Origin: Seminavis robusta
Lineage: Eukaryota > Bacillariophyta > Bacillariophyceae > Naviculales > Naviculaceae
NCBI GenBank assembly: GCA_903772945.1
Contig: CAICTM010000092.1
Location: 60,130-124,129 of the forward strand
Direction of reading: 5' to 3'
DNA: 64,000 bases
The translations under genes and the position numbers were made by a program. The notes beneath the pieces were generated by a model. That model was given only the letters and a program-made list of their open reading frames with translations. It did no database searches and had not been told where the DNA came from. This document shows, one piece after another, positions 29,660 through 39,842 of the stretch (position 1 is its first letter; the number at the start of each line of letters is the position of its first letter).

Positions 29660-30237
29660 GGCTGCAACAAACAAACACAAGTACCGGTAGAGCAACAGCA
29701 ACTCTTTGCTTCGTCTTCTTCAACAATTGAAGTTTGTGTGGAAAAAGATGAGGGAGCTGGATGGTTGTGTGTGTGTTGTTCTGGTCAATTTTGCCGTGTG
29801 CCGTGTGACGATTATAAGCGTTCTGACGAGTGGATCTTTTAGAGAGCCGTTGAAACCCGTTGGTTACAGCGTCCGCAATTCGCTAAATTCAGCAAAAATT
29901 CCATGAAACAGTAAAGATGCCATCTAAGAAAAGTCCATAGATGGCATAAACAGTAAATTTCCGGTTTCCACTGCTTTTTTCGACCTTGCCCTTTAAGTAA
30001 GTGGTTGCAGTCTCTACCATGGATCCTCAAATGCCTGAAACACCAAATTCTTATGCCAAAAATGGAAAAACTGAAGGAATAAACAGTAAACATAGACAGT
30101 ATCGTATAAAACCACCATTGCGGACACTTGAGCTAAAAGATTTAGGAAACCTGACTGGACCGTTTTATGTTGCGACGCGCGTCACAGATGCCACGACCAT
30201 CTGCCGTCCCATGTCCCATGATGGTGAGCAAGAGGTG
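29660..30237. other. Intergenic; short hairpin flanked by direct repeats
   Basis: No firm gene. At 29917-29947 ATGCCATCT and its exact complement AGATGGCAT face each other across a 13-nt loop, bounded on both sides by AACAGTAAA. An 89-codon plus-strand ORF at 30001-30270 runs into the inverted-repeat element and has no recognisable content. Confidence 0.5.
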
Positions 30238-30709
30238 CAGGAGGGTTCCTCAATCGTGCATGACCTTTAAATCCGACCCCAATTTTAGGGTCGGTTTGGG
30301 GAAACCCGTCCCTAAATCCGACTGAATTAGGGTCGGTTTCGAAACCCGACCCTAAATCGAAACCCGTCCCTAAATTAGGGACGTTTTTTCAGAAACCGTC
30401 CCTATTTTTCAGAAACAGTCCCTATTTTTAGGGTCGGTTATCAAACCCGACCCTAATATTGGTGCGTTTTCAATGTATTTACCATTCAGTCCCGTTTCGA
30501 TTTAGGGACGTTTTTCAAACCCGACCCTAAATCGAAACCCGTCCCTAAATTAGGGACGTTTTTTCAGGAACCGTCCCTATTTTTCAGAAACGGTCCCTAT
30601 TTTTAGGGTCGGTTTTCAAACCCGACCCTAAAGGGAACCCGTCCCTAAATCCGTCCCAAAAAATAGGGTCGGTTTTTGTTAAGGCATGCACGATTGAGGA
30701 ACGCTCCTG
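30238..30709. mobile_element. MITE-like element with terminal inverted repeats and GGGTCGG arrays
   Basis: The 472-bp segment begins with CAGGAGGGTTCCTCAATCGT (continuing GCATG) and ends with its near-perfect complement, giving a terminal inverted repeat of about 29 bp with three mismatches. The inside is built almost entirely of AGGGTCGGTTT/AAACCCGACCCT and AGGGACG/CGTCCCT words in both orientations. A 115-bp block is present twice, at 30342-30456 and 30517-30631 (period 175, a handful of mismatches). No ORF inside. No clear target-site duplication was found, so the exact ends are uncertain. Non-autonomous DNA transposon is the best reading; a large foldback element is the alternative. Confidence 0.75.
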
Positions 30710-31025
30710 GAGAAACAAACCAAGCTAGCTAGCTAGACTAGCTACTAGTACCCGTACAAGCCAGATCACCCAACAGCGTACATGTACGTGCATGTAGCAG
30801 GCTTGGCATTTCAAAAATCGACTATTAATAAATAGAGTACTGTCTAGCTAGCTTGCCAGATAAAGAAGCCACAAAGAGTTAGTTATGTCTGCTTATTTGC
30901 CCGCTGCACGGTACCGTAGCTGACAGCTGGGAGAGCGAGAGAGAAATCACGTATAGGATTGCATCCAAAGATCATGTAGCCGAATACAAGGACCTATGCA
31001 TACTCGTAATACAAGACAACTCTTG
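30710..31025. other. Intergenic, CTAG-rich
   Basis: No gene. AGCTAGCTAGCTAGACTAGC at 30724-30743 and further ACATGTACGTGCATG palindromes. Serves as 3' flank of the ankyrin-like gene. Confidence 0.5.
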
Positions 31026-32384
31026 CTAGCTAGTTACATAGTCAGAGTGATCTGGGCATCCATTGTCCCGAGCCCATTGTACAATTTCTCCGTTACCATT
31101 ATCAGAAGCAGCTTGAGATGTTCTAGAATCCCAAGGGCACCCATTGACCCGGGCCCATTTCAGAATTTTCAAATGCCCGTTTCCAGCGGCAGCAATGCAG
31201 GTGTTTGCATCCCATGGACAACCCTTCTCACGAGCCCATTTAAGTATTTCCAAATGGCCAGCTCTAGCTAGTTCATAGCATGTGTATTCACTCCATGGAC
31301 ATCCATTCTCATGGGCATATTTCAGCACTTCAAAATGGCCACTTCCAGCTGCATTGCTGCATGTGTCTTCATCCCATGGACAGCCATTATCATGTGCATA
31401 TGTCAGGATTTCCAAGTGGCCATTTTCAGCAGCAGCTTCACATATGGCTTTGTGCCAAGGACATCCTTTTTCACGGGCATACTTGAGGCATTCCAAATGG
31501 CCAAACGAAGCAGCGGTGGTGCATGCGAAATCATCCAATTCACAACCATTTTCATGGGCATACCTCAGGATTTCTAAATGACCATGTCCAGCTGCACCAT
31601 TGCATGTTTCTTCATCCCATGGACATTCGTTCTCATGGGCATACTTTAGGATTTTGGAATGACCATTGGAAGCAGCGATTTCGCATATGGATTCATCCCA
31701 ATTACATCCATTTTCACGGGCATACGTCAGGATCTCCAAATGTCCATTTTCGGAGGCTCTCCAGCAAGTCCAAATATCCCATGGGCAACCATTCTCTCGA
31801 GCCCATTTAAGGAATTCCAAATGGCCACTTTCCGCAGCCTGAGCACAGGTTTGTTCATCCCAAGCACAACCGTTGTAATGGGCATACTTCAAGACTTCCA
31901 AATGGCCACCTTTAGCTGCAGCCAAGCAGGTGTCTGAACCCCACTGAAAGCCTTGCCCTTGGGCCCATTGAAGGACTGAAATATTCCCAAGGCCCGCAAT
32001 AGCCGGGCAAACTCGTAATGATGAAATTGGAGTTTTGTGGCTGGAATTGTCCGTGTGCCAGTACTCCGCGCAGGCAACATTGTCAAAGGCAGCACTATAG
32101 TATGTGTCTGTAATTCTGGCTGCCACTGTTGTACCAACAAAGACACCAGCTTCCCACACCATAGGAGGGTTCTGTACTGTCCTACAATAGTCCTTGTAGA
32201 GTTGATTCAGTGTTTTGTTGACAGCTCCTACAAAGGCATAGTGTCCCATTCCGACAAACGGAAGGATGTTGTTAACCCAAACATCCTTTTGATGGAACAG
32301 CAGGTCGTCGGTAGCAGTGGGGGACAACTTTTGCCGTTTTTTGGGGCCATTGTTGTTTGACGATGATGAAGAAGAGGAAGACAT
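31026..32384 (-). CDS. Ankyrin-like repeat protein (12 units of 27 residues)
   Basis: 452 residues from the ATG at 32384. A Ser/Asn run and a basic PKKRQKLSP stretch (possible nuclear signal) open the protein, followed by a region of about 100 residues that resembles the N-terminal F-box-like part of such proteins (VWVNNILPFVGMGHYAFVGA). Twelve consecutive 27-residue units of the form GHLEILKYARENGCPWD...C..AA.. fill the rest, the first and last being degenerate. Family knowledge: this ankyrin variant with the NGCPWD loop is abundant in diatoms, other stramenopiles and giant viruses, and is a protein-binding scaffold. The unit is very regular, so copy number may vary between strains. The specific partner is unknown. 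Confidence 0.88.
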   Translation of the reverse strand: MSSSSSSSSNNNGPKKRQKLSPTATDDLLFHQKDVWVNNILPFVGMGHYAFVGAVNKTLNQLYKDYCRTVQNPPMVWEAGVFVGTTVAARITDTYYSAAFDNVACAEYWHTDNSSHKTPISSLRVCPAIAGLGNISVLQWAQGQGFQWGSDTCLAAAKGGHLEVLKYAHYNGCAWDEQTCAQAAESGHLEFLKWARENGCPWDIWTCWRASENGHLEILTYARENGCNWDESICEIAASNGHSKILKYAHENECPWDEETCNGAAGHGHLEILRYAHENGCELDDFACTTAASFGHLECLKYAREKGCPWHKAICEAAAENGHLEILTYAHDNGCPWDEDTCSNAAGSGHFEVLKYAHENGCPWSEYTCYELARAGHLEILKWAREKGCPWDANTCIAAAGNGHLKILKWARVNGCPWDSRTSQAASDNGNGEIVQWARDNGCPDHSDYVTS

Positions 32385-32966
32385 CCTTGGACAATCAAGG
32401 TAGATGAGCACTGCGTCAATACAGTGAGGAGGAGAGGAGGGCAACGCTGCTCTCCACACCCTGTTAGAGCTGTGTTAGTGGTGCGTGCGTGCACCAGTTC
32501 ACCAGGAAAACAGGTTTATAACGGTAGTTGCGGTAATTAATCGAATAAAGTGCTTGTTTCAAGTTTGTAAATAAGACATTTGGTTTACCGCGTCTACCTG
32601 AATGCTTAGGACTAGCGTCCAGTCGTCCATCAAAGAAAAGTGGAGCAGTACACCGTACCTGGTACCTGGTACCTGGTACCTGGTAAGTCTACCGTTGGAA
32701 ATGCATGTAACAGCTCACGTGGCTTAAAAATGCTTCAACTCCCTGAATTTCACCGTCTCCCTGATTGATAGACGTCGCACACTAGCTCTTTGCGACCAAT
32801 GGATCTTGTGGAATCGAATCGAATCGAATCAAACAGGCGGGCATTGGCTGCGCGGTCATTACCTCTTGTTGTTGGTGGTGTTGCCGTCTTTGAGCTGAGA
32901 TAACAAACAACAACCTGCAACAGGTAGTAGCTAGGCAATAGATAGGGTCCGCTTACTATAACAACA
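32385..32966. other. Intergenic spacer with simple repeats
   Basis: Divergent promoter region of the ankyrin-like gene (-) and the coatomer gene (+). It contains four units of GGTACCT at about 32657-32684 and GAATC repeated four times at about 32811-32830. No ORF of interest. Confidence 0.55.
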
Positions 32967-35900
32967 ATGGTACGTATAAGAGGCACTGTAGAGCCACGAC
33001 GATAGTTGTGAAGAGTTTATTTGGTGCGGCGGAAAAATATCTTGTCGCGAAGGATCCATCGGCATTTTTTTTTGTGAAACCATGGACGCCCAAATGCCAT
33101 CCATTAACTCACGAATTAATGGATTTTTTGTTACTCTATCGTCACGTCTGCAATGGTACCCCAACAATCTACGACCTCTCTCTGGATACTCAAATAAATT
33201 AATCGGCATTTGCATTGCTACTACTACTACTACTACTACAGCCTCTCCGACTGGATATCAAGAAGAAATTGTCCGCCTCTTCGGAGCGCGTCAAGAGTGT
33301 GGATTTGCATCCCAATGATCCTTGGGTTCTCGCTGCCCTGTACAGTGGAAATGTCATGATTTGGGACTATGAAAGTGGTGGGTGTGTCAAATCCTTCGAG
33401 GTGAGCGAGTTGCCCGTTCGGTGTGCCAAGTTTGTGGCACGCAAGCAATGGTTCCTCGCGGCTTCCGATGATATGCGATTCCGTGTCTTCAATTACAACA
33501 CCATGGAAAAAGTCAAGGAATTTGAAGCTCATGCTGATTACATTCGCAGTCTGGAAGTGCATCCATCCTTGCCCTACGTCCTGTCGTCCAGTGATGACAT
33601 GACCATCAAACTCTGGGATTGGGACCGTGGCTTTGACTGCACCCAAATGTTTGAGGGACACGCTCATTACGTTATGCAGGTCAAGTTCAATCCCAAGGAT
33701 ACGAACACCTTTGCCAGTGCGAGTTTGGATCGTACCATCAAGGTTTGGGGATTGGGATCCCATTCTCCCCATTACACTTTGGAAGGGCATGAACGGGGTG
33801 TCAACTGTGTCGACTATTATCCCTCCGGAGACAAACCCTACATTCTAAGTGGAGCTGATGATCGTAGTGTCAAAATTTGGGATTATCAGGTGAGTATATT
33901 TTTGGGGGTAATTTTTAATTTCAAGTATTGGAATTGCTTGGTTTGACGAACTTTCGTTTTTGTTGCCACGGCAGACCAAATCCATTGTGCACTCATTGGA
34001 AGGACACACCCACAATGTCTGTGCCGTCATGTTTCATCCCAAGCTTCCCATTATTGCCAGTGCTAGCGAGGATGGAACCATTCGTATCTGGCAAAGTACG
34101 ACCTACCGTGCCGAAACCACCCTCAACTACGGAATGGAACGTGCTTGGGCTCTCGCAGCCAGTCCAGACTCCAACAAATTGGCCATTGGATTCGACGAAG
34201 GTTGTGTCTGCATTGAACTCGGTAGTGATGATCCAGTTGCCAGTATGGATACCACTGGTAAGGTTGTGTGGGCCATGAACAATGAAATCAAGACTGCCTC
34301 GGTTCGTGGTGTCGTTGGAAGTGGTGACGACGCTTTACCCGACGGCGAACGCCTTCCGGTTGTCCCTCGTGACTTGGGAGCATGTGACCTCTACCCCCAA
34401 ATGTTGAAACACAATTGCAATGGTCGTTTTGTCGCTGTTTGCGGTGACGGTGAATTCATCATTTACACTGCCCAGGCACTTCGTAACAAGGCATTCGGTC
34501 AGGCATTGGATTTTGTCTGGAGTGGCAGCGGAACTGGCGACTATGCTATTCGTGAATCTGTCAACCGCATCAAGGTTTTCAAGAATTTTAATGAATCCAA
34601 GGTGATTGTCCCTGCCACTGCTTCTGCCGAAGGGTTGTTTGGCGGTCAAATGATTGGAGTCAAGGGTGGAGATGGCGCTGTTCTGTTCTACGACTGGGAG
34701 AGCGGGGAGTTTGTTCGCAAGATTGATGTTACTCCCAAAGCTGTCTACTGGAGTGATGCCGGCAACATGGTCTTGTTGGCTTGTGAAGAATCTGCCTATG
34801 TCTTGTCTCACAATGCCACAGTGACGGCTCAAGCCATTGCCATGGGGCAAGTGTCACCCGAGGACGGAATCGATGGAAGTTTCGATTTGCTTTATGAGAT
34901 CAGTGACACCATTACCAGCGGAAAGTGGGTTGGTGATTGTTTCCTCTATGTCAACAATGTCGGACGTCTGAAGTACAGTGTTGGTGGGCAAATTGAAACT
35001 CTAGTCCACTTGGATACCAATTCTGGTGGAGCTACGCAGCACACTGTTCTGGGTTATTTGGCCAAGGAAGACCGAGTCTATTTGATTGACAAATCGCTCA
35101 ACATTGTTTCCTACTGTGTCATGTTGGCCGTGTTGCAGTACCAGACTGCCGTGATGCGTGGGGATTTCGATGCTGCCAACGAACTACTTCCCAACATCCC
35201 CGAGTCGGAGTACACCAAGGTTGCCAGATTCTTGGAGTCCCAGGGATTTAAAGAGGAAGCCTTGGAGGTCACTACAGATCCCGACCACAAGTTTGATTTG
35301 TCGCTCGAGTTGGGCAAAACGGACCAGGCTCATGCAATCCTTTTGGAGACTCCTGAGGAAGACAAGGATTCGACTGACACGGAAACAAAATGGAAGCGTC
35401 TCAGTGATGCCGCTCTGAAGGATACCAACCTGGATCTTTGTGAAGCTGCTAGTATTGCTTCCAATGACTTTTCGGATCTGTTACTTCTCTACTCGGCAAC
35501 CGGAAATGTGTCTGGTATGGCGAAGCTGGCCAAACTTGCTGCTGACAATGGAAGGACCAATGTTGCCTTTGTGGCCTATTTGTTGACCAGCAATGTTGAA
35601 GCCTGTGCTGATCTTCTCATTGTCACTCACCGCCTACCCGAAGCGGCCTTCTTTGCGCGAACCTACTTGCCATCTCGAATGGACGAAGTTGTGGCATTGT
35701 GGAAGACTGATCTTGCTTCGGTGAGTGAGACAGCAGCAAAGGCTCTGGCCAGTCCCTCGGAGAATGCCGATTTCTTTCCCGACTTGAGCATTGCTTTGCA
35801 AGTGGAACAGATGTTTTTGGCCCAAAGAGCGGGAACCAAGGCTACTGGCATTCCCGCAGCAGACTATATGACTGCCAAGGACGATTTGGATCTGAATTTG

Positions 35901-36167
35901 ATTGAGCTGATTAAGCAACGTGATGCACCACAACCTACTCCTGAAGAGATTGCTGCAGCTGAGGCAGCCGCTGCCCAGGCACAAGCGGAAGCGCAGGCAG
36001 CCGCCGAGGGTGCAGCCGCGGAACAAGCCGCAGCCGCGGAACAGGCCAGAATGGAAGCGGAGGCTGCTGCAGCTGCTCAGGCGGAAGCAGAAGCCAAAGC
36101 GGCGGCAGAGGTTGCTGCAGCTCAAAAGATGGAAGATAGTGGAAACGATTTTGGTGATGATTGGTAG
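32967..36167 (+). CDS. COPB2: Coatomer subunit beta-prime (COPI)
   Basis: Three coding exons: 32967-32969 (the ATG alone), 33242-33889 and 33975-36167; introns of 272 nt (GTACGT...ACTACAG) and 85 nt (GTGAGT...CGGCAG); 947 residues. Joining the lone ATG to exon 2 gives [20 protein letters not shown], which matches the conserved start of the family. WD40 repeats cover the first 300 or so residues ([64 protein letters not shown]). The coatomer WD-associated region follows to about residue 800. The C-terminus is an Ala/Glu/Gln-rich tract ending in an acidic DFGDDW. Family role: part of the COPI cage, binding KKxx cargo signals for Golgi-to-ER retrieval. Single well-conserved housekeeping gene. 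Confidence 0.96.
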
Positions 36168-36463
36168 CTGGCATGTTAGGACGAAAGTCCTACCAACGGA
36201 CCATATAACTCAATGTTAGAATGCGAATTGCATTAGAAACCTTGTGATTGAAATGTGTCAATTTATCAGATGCAGCAAAAAGTGAGTATACTAAATAATT
36301 TACTGGGATTGACAGAGACAAGCCTTCAGGCTGGAGTTCTGGTGCCGAGTGTGTCAATTCGAACGATTCAATTCTGTTGGGAGCAATACGTCTGTGAGAT
36401 CATTGTTCGTGATTCCGTCATGCTCCTCCAATCCGAGATACGAGGATGGGACGGATTCTTCTA

Positions 36464-38182
36464 CTAAGGGTATCGCCACCTCCAGGTTTTTTTTACCCAG
36501 AGCAAATCAATTTCCTCTTCTGATGTCTCCTCTTCTTCCTCCGAACTTGTAGCTCCTTCGTCAGTTGCGTAGATTTCGGTTTCAGTCATGTCAAGGCACT
36601 TCCCCCGGTACCATTCCTTGACTTTGTCTACCAGACGGTCAATGTCCTCTTGCCGGAATTCAAGACCCAGCATGTATGTGCTGGTTCCTTTGTAATCTCC
36701 TGGCTGATAGATTCGAAATATCTTGACCCCCAGGTCGTTTGCCATGCGAGTTTCAATCTCCTGACCCTTCCCCAAACACCGTTCGATCCGTGTGCGTGCA
36801 TGACGCTTGACTTTTCTTCGTTTGATTTCACGAAATTCCACTACCTGCACCATGAATCCATTGGAGTCTTTGGCGTGTTGCAGCTGGTAGCGAAAAGAAT
36901 AACGCCAACAGGATCCCCGCTTTGGTTTGCCTGTCTTCAGTGTAGGATCCTCCTTCAGGCAGGTGTCACAAGTCCCTCGACAAGGCCAATTCAAGCTCGT
37001 CCACTTTGGATCGCAGGTGTCTTTCTCAAAAGCGTTCGGGGAATAGACAACAAAGTTGTTGTCCTTTCTTGATTCTCCGCTGATGTAGGGGTGATGCTTC
37101 AGGAGGACAGCAAAGTTGGTTGCCGTGCCAGTACAGTTTTCACTCAAGGAGAAACGCGTGGATAAAACTATCTTGGGCGAATTGTGCTCAACAGCCTCAT
37201 GATGGGTTTTTACTTCTTCCTTGTTGATAGTACTTTGATCGTCCCACAGCCCGGCTGCAATTAAGCAGTCTTGATCTTGATTGAGGCCTCCCAAGGCATA
37301 TTTCAGTGCTTCTGGAGTTCTAGATGCAGCCGCCATGACACACTGTCTGTCTTGCCGTAAAGCATTAGATGCATAACGTAACACCATGCCATCTTGTTGA
37401 ATGGCTGCCAGCATGACACCTCTCTCGTCTTTGAGACGCTCCGAAGCATGCTGAAGAATTGTGGAGAGAATTCTCTTTGCAGTTCGTGCTGATTGTTCTT
37501 TCTTGCATTCTTCAATGGCCTTCAACATCACAATCTCGTCGTCCTTGATGTTTTCTGAAAAGTAAGTGATGTTCAGGGGGTGCTGGGATATTGCCGCCAG
37601 AGCTACATCCTTGTCTTCTAGAAATTGATCCGGGACGTGTCTCATTGCTTGGGGGAATCTGGAAACTATTTCCAAGACAAACGTCTTCTCCGCCAAGAGC
37701 CACCAAGCTGTGAGGTGGAGCGCATAAGTGGCAGCTCCCTCATGGGCTGAAATCGTCTGGTTGATAACTTCTCGATCCCCACGCATAAAGTATGAAACGT
37801 ATTCCAGCGATTGCCAGTGTGTTTTAACTGCCATTAGCACCGTCTCTTTGTCCTCTTTTAGCTCTTTAGAAGCGAACTTGAGTGCCTTTGGATGGCCAGA
37901 GCTGATTGCTGCATGGACAACTTGCTTGTTGCCTCGAAGGTCTGCGGAAGCATATTCGAGGTAATCTCCAGATATGGTCACTGCCGCTAATGTAACGCTG
38001 GGATCAGCTCTTAATGAGGGAGCAATAGCATTCACATAGGCATCCACATTCTCCTCAATGGCGAGAATTGCAGCCTCTTTGTCGCTGATTAGGGGCGGTG
38101 CATCCGAAGGAGCAACGGCGGAAATGAGAGAAGGCTTTAGCTTCTCCTTGGCAGACTTGCACTTGGAGCAGTTGATCCCCAT
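36464..38182 (-). CDS. DUF4116 repeat protein with N-myristoylation signal
   Basis: 572 residues from the ATG at 38182, intronless. This start gives MGINCSKCK: Gly2 with Ser6 fits the N-myristoyltransferase consensus and Cys5/Cys8 could be palmitoylated, so the protein is probably membrane-tethered. An upstream extension of the frame would hide this motif. Residues about 30-330 consist of DUF4116-type units (D..VV.AA...G..L.YAS..LR.D) in about eight copies. The C-terminal 240 residues form a different Cys/Trp-containing region (SLNWPCRGTCDTCLKEDP, FMVQVVEFREIKRRK, IFRIYQPGDY) and an acidic end. DUF4116 repeats are common in protists and have no assigned biochemical role. The 3' end faces the coatomer gene, 296 bp away. 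Confidence 0.82.
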   Translation of the reverse strand: MGINCSKCKSAKEKLKPSLISAVAPSDAPPLISDKEAAILAIEENVDAYVNAIAPSLRADPSVTLAAVTISGDYLEYASADLRGNKQVVHAAISSGHPKALKFASKELKEDKETVLMAVKTHWQSLEYVSYFMRGDREVINQTISAHEGAATYALHLTAWWLLAEKTFVLEIVSRFPQAMRHVPDQFLEDKDVALAAISQHPLNITYFSENIKDDEIVMLKAIEECKKEQSARTAKRILSTILQHASERLKDERGVMLAAIQQDGMVLRYASNALRQDRQCVMAAASRTPEALKYALGGLNQDQDCLIAAGLWDDQSTINKEEVKTHHEAVEHNSPKIVLSTRFSLSENCTGTATNFAVLLKHHPYISGESRKDNNFVVYSPNAFEKDTCDPKWTSLNWPCRGTCDTCLKEDPTLKTGKPKRGSCWRYSFRYQLQHAKDSNGFMVQVVEFREIKRRKVKRHARTRIERCLGKGQEIETRMANDLGVKIFRIYQPGDYKGTSTYMLGLEFRQEDIDRLVDKVKEWYRGKCLDMTETEIYATDEGATSSEEEEETSEEEIDLLWVKKTWRWRYP

Positions 38183-38486
38183 ATAAAGGTGACAAATTGA
38201 ACTGAAGATAGTGTTGATAGAGCTGTTGATAGTGTTGTTGGGTGGGGGTACAGTGCACAGCCGTTTCAAAGGTTGTTCTGGCTGGAGGCAAAAGCAAAGG
38301 AAAGCGAACTCCTGTGAAATCTAAAAAGGAGGGTTTTTCGGCTTCTGCATCTCTGATGGCTTGCGCACTCGTAGTACTCCATGTCGGGACTGCCAATTTG
38401 GCGTTGGGTCACATGGTCAAGATTTCAAGCGGTCCTCAATCTCAGAACTCCCTCCAACATCTGCAGTACCGCGCCATTGACATGGG

Positions 38487-39842
38487 ATGAAACGAGGCAC
38501 AAAAGCTCTGAAAACAAGTGGGTCAGTTGCCACAATGAACCCATCGAACACACCCGTTCCTATTCAATCCTCAGATATCCACCACGGCAAAGACATCCTT
38601 CGCAGCACTGGTATGAGTGACGGAACAGCTCGTCGCGTAACGGCATCCCCTAGCACCAAAAGTACCCCCACAGCCATGGCTGCTAAAACTCCAAGTTCCG
38701 ACGGGGCCAACCATGTCCCAGCTTCCGCCTCCAAGGCGGATCGACCTGTAACAACCAGTCAGATTCAGACTTATCTATCTGTGACCTTCAAGAATTTTCT
38801 GGGGTTCATGTCCGGCATGAAAATGCTGGTGTTGGTGATTCTTTGCCTACAGAATTCGATCTTTACCGTCCTCCGTCGATACAGCCAGGGGGTGCTGAGG
38901 GAGTCATACTCCAAGCATGAAGTTTTGTTGGTGGGGGAAATTATCAAAATGGCTTTCTCCGCCTGGATGATCTCGAAAAGTCTTCCAGAGGATTGTCCAG
39001 ATCTCAAGACGAGGCTCCAATACCTCGTCGATACTTCCAAGAAAATGTTCATTTTGGCTCTTATTTATGGCGCCATGAACATTCTATCCTTTGTCTCCCT
39101 TCGCAATATTGGAGCGGGAATGTTCACCATTTTTGCACAGTGCAAGATTATGACGACGGCTACCTGTTCCGCCATTATTTTGAAACGATCCTATTCTTGG
39201 GCTCGTTGGCGCGCCTTGATATCACTCATGATGGGTGTATTGCTCTTTTCGGAACCTATTTGGGGAAATCCTGACAACATGGCGGCCAACGAAGGAGGAA
39301 ATGCATTGGTTGGTACAGCCGCTGTTTTGATCGAAGTCACTCTCAGTGGTTTTGCCTCTATTTACTTTGAAAAAGTGATCAAAACCGATCCTCTTCAACT
39401 GGGTATCTGGGAACGAAATTTCCAACTGGCTCTGAGCAGTTGCCCTGTGTATCTGGCCTTTATGCTTTTTAATAGGGGTGGCGAAGCGGGTCTCTTTGGA
39501 GGCTGGTCCTTGGTCTCTTTTATGTTGTCATTGCTGGGTGCCGCAGGAGGACTTTTGGTAGCTTTATCCATCAAGTACGGAGATTCGATTCTCAAAACGT
39601 TGGCAACTACTGGTGCCATTATCCTGTCGTCACTCTTGGATCACTACCTTCTGGGAGGACCCTTGACTGCTGTCATGATGATTGCTGGAGTACAGGTGAT
39701 TATTTCAATTTGCAACTATACCTTCGACGCAACCCCGGTAGAACCTTTGGTCCCCGAGCCTGTAAACAAAATTGACTTGAGCGCAAAGACCCAAGACGAT
39801 GTCGAAGAGGCTCCCCTGATATCAAAATCTACTTCCGAATAA
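38487..39842 (+). CDS. Nucleotide-sugar transporter, SLC35A-like
   Basis: 451 residues, intronless. A Ser/Thr/Pro-rich cytosolic extension of about 105 residues precedes a ten-helix drug/metabolite-transporter fold. Recognisable family positions include LCLQNSIFTVLRRYSQ in helix 1, VGEIIKMAFSAW, the NILSFVSLRNIGAGMFTIFA and QCKIMTTATCSAIILKR segments, ISLMMGVLLF, a GFASIYFEKVIK loop, the DPLQLGIWERNFQLAL stretch, and LLVALSIKYGDSILKTLATT near the end. Family role: antiport of UDP-sugar or CMP-sialic acid-type donors for nucleoside monophosphate across the Golgi membrane. Which sugar cannot be read from sequence; UDP-galactose or UDP-GlcNAc are usual for this branch. Start could also be the Met at 38535. 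It fits with the glycosyltransferases elsewhere in the window. Confidence 0.9.
   Translation: MKRGTKALKTSGSVATMNPSNTPVPIQSSDIHHGKDILRSTGMSDGTARRVTASPSTKSTPTAMAAKTPSSDGANHVPASASKADRPVTTSQIQTYLSVTFKNFLGFMSGMKMLVLVILCLQNSIFTVLRRYSQGVLRESYSKHEVLLVGEIIKMAFSAWMISKSLPEDCPDLKTRLQYLVDTSKKMFILALIYGAMNILSFVSLRNIGAGMFTIFAQCKIMTTATCSAIILKRSYSWARWRALISLMMGVLLFSEPIWGNPDNMAANEGGNALVGTAAVLIEVTLSGFASIYFEKVIKTDPLQLGIWERNFQLALSSCPVYLAFMLFNRGGEAGLFGGWSLVSFMLSLLGAAGGLLVALSIKYGDSILKTLATTGAIILSSLLDHYLLGGPLTAVMMIAGVQVIISICNYTFDATPVEPLVPEPVNKIDLSAKTQDDVEEAPLISKSTSE

Noticed and set aside
30238-30709. CRISPR array or telomeric repeat
   Set aside because: The GGGTCGG words are in both orientations with irregular spacing and terminal inverted repeats. 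They are not the TTAGGG/TTTAGGG telomere unit and not uniform spacer-repeat units.
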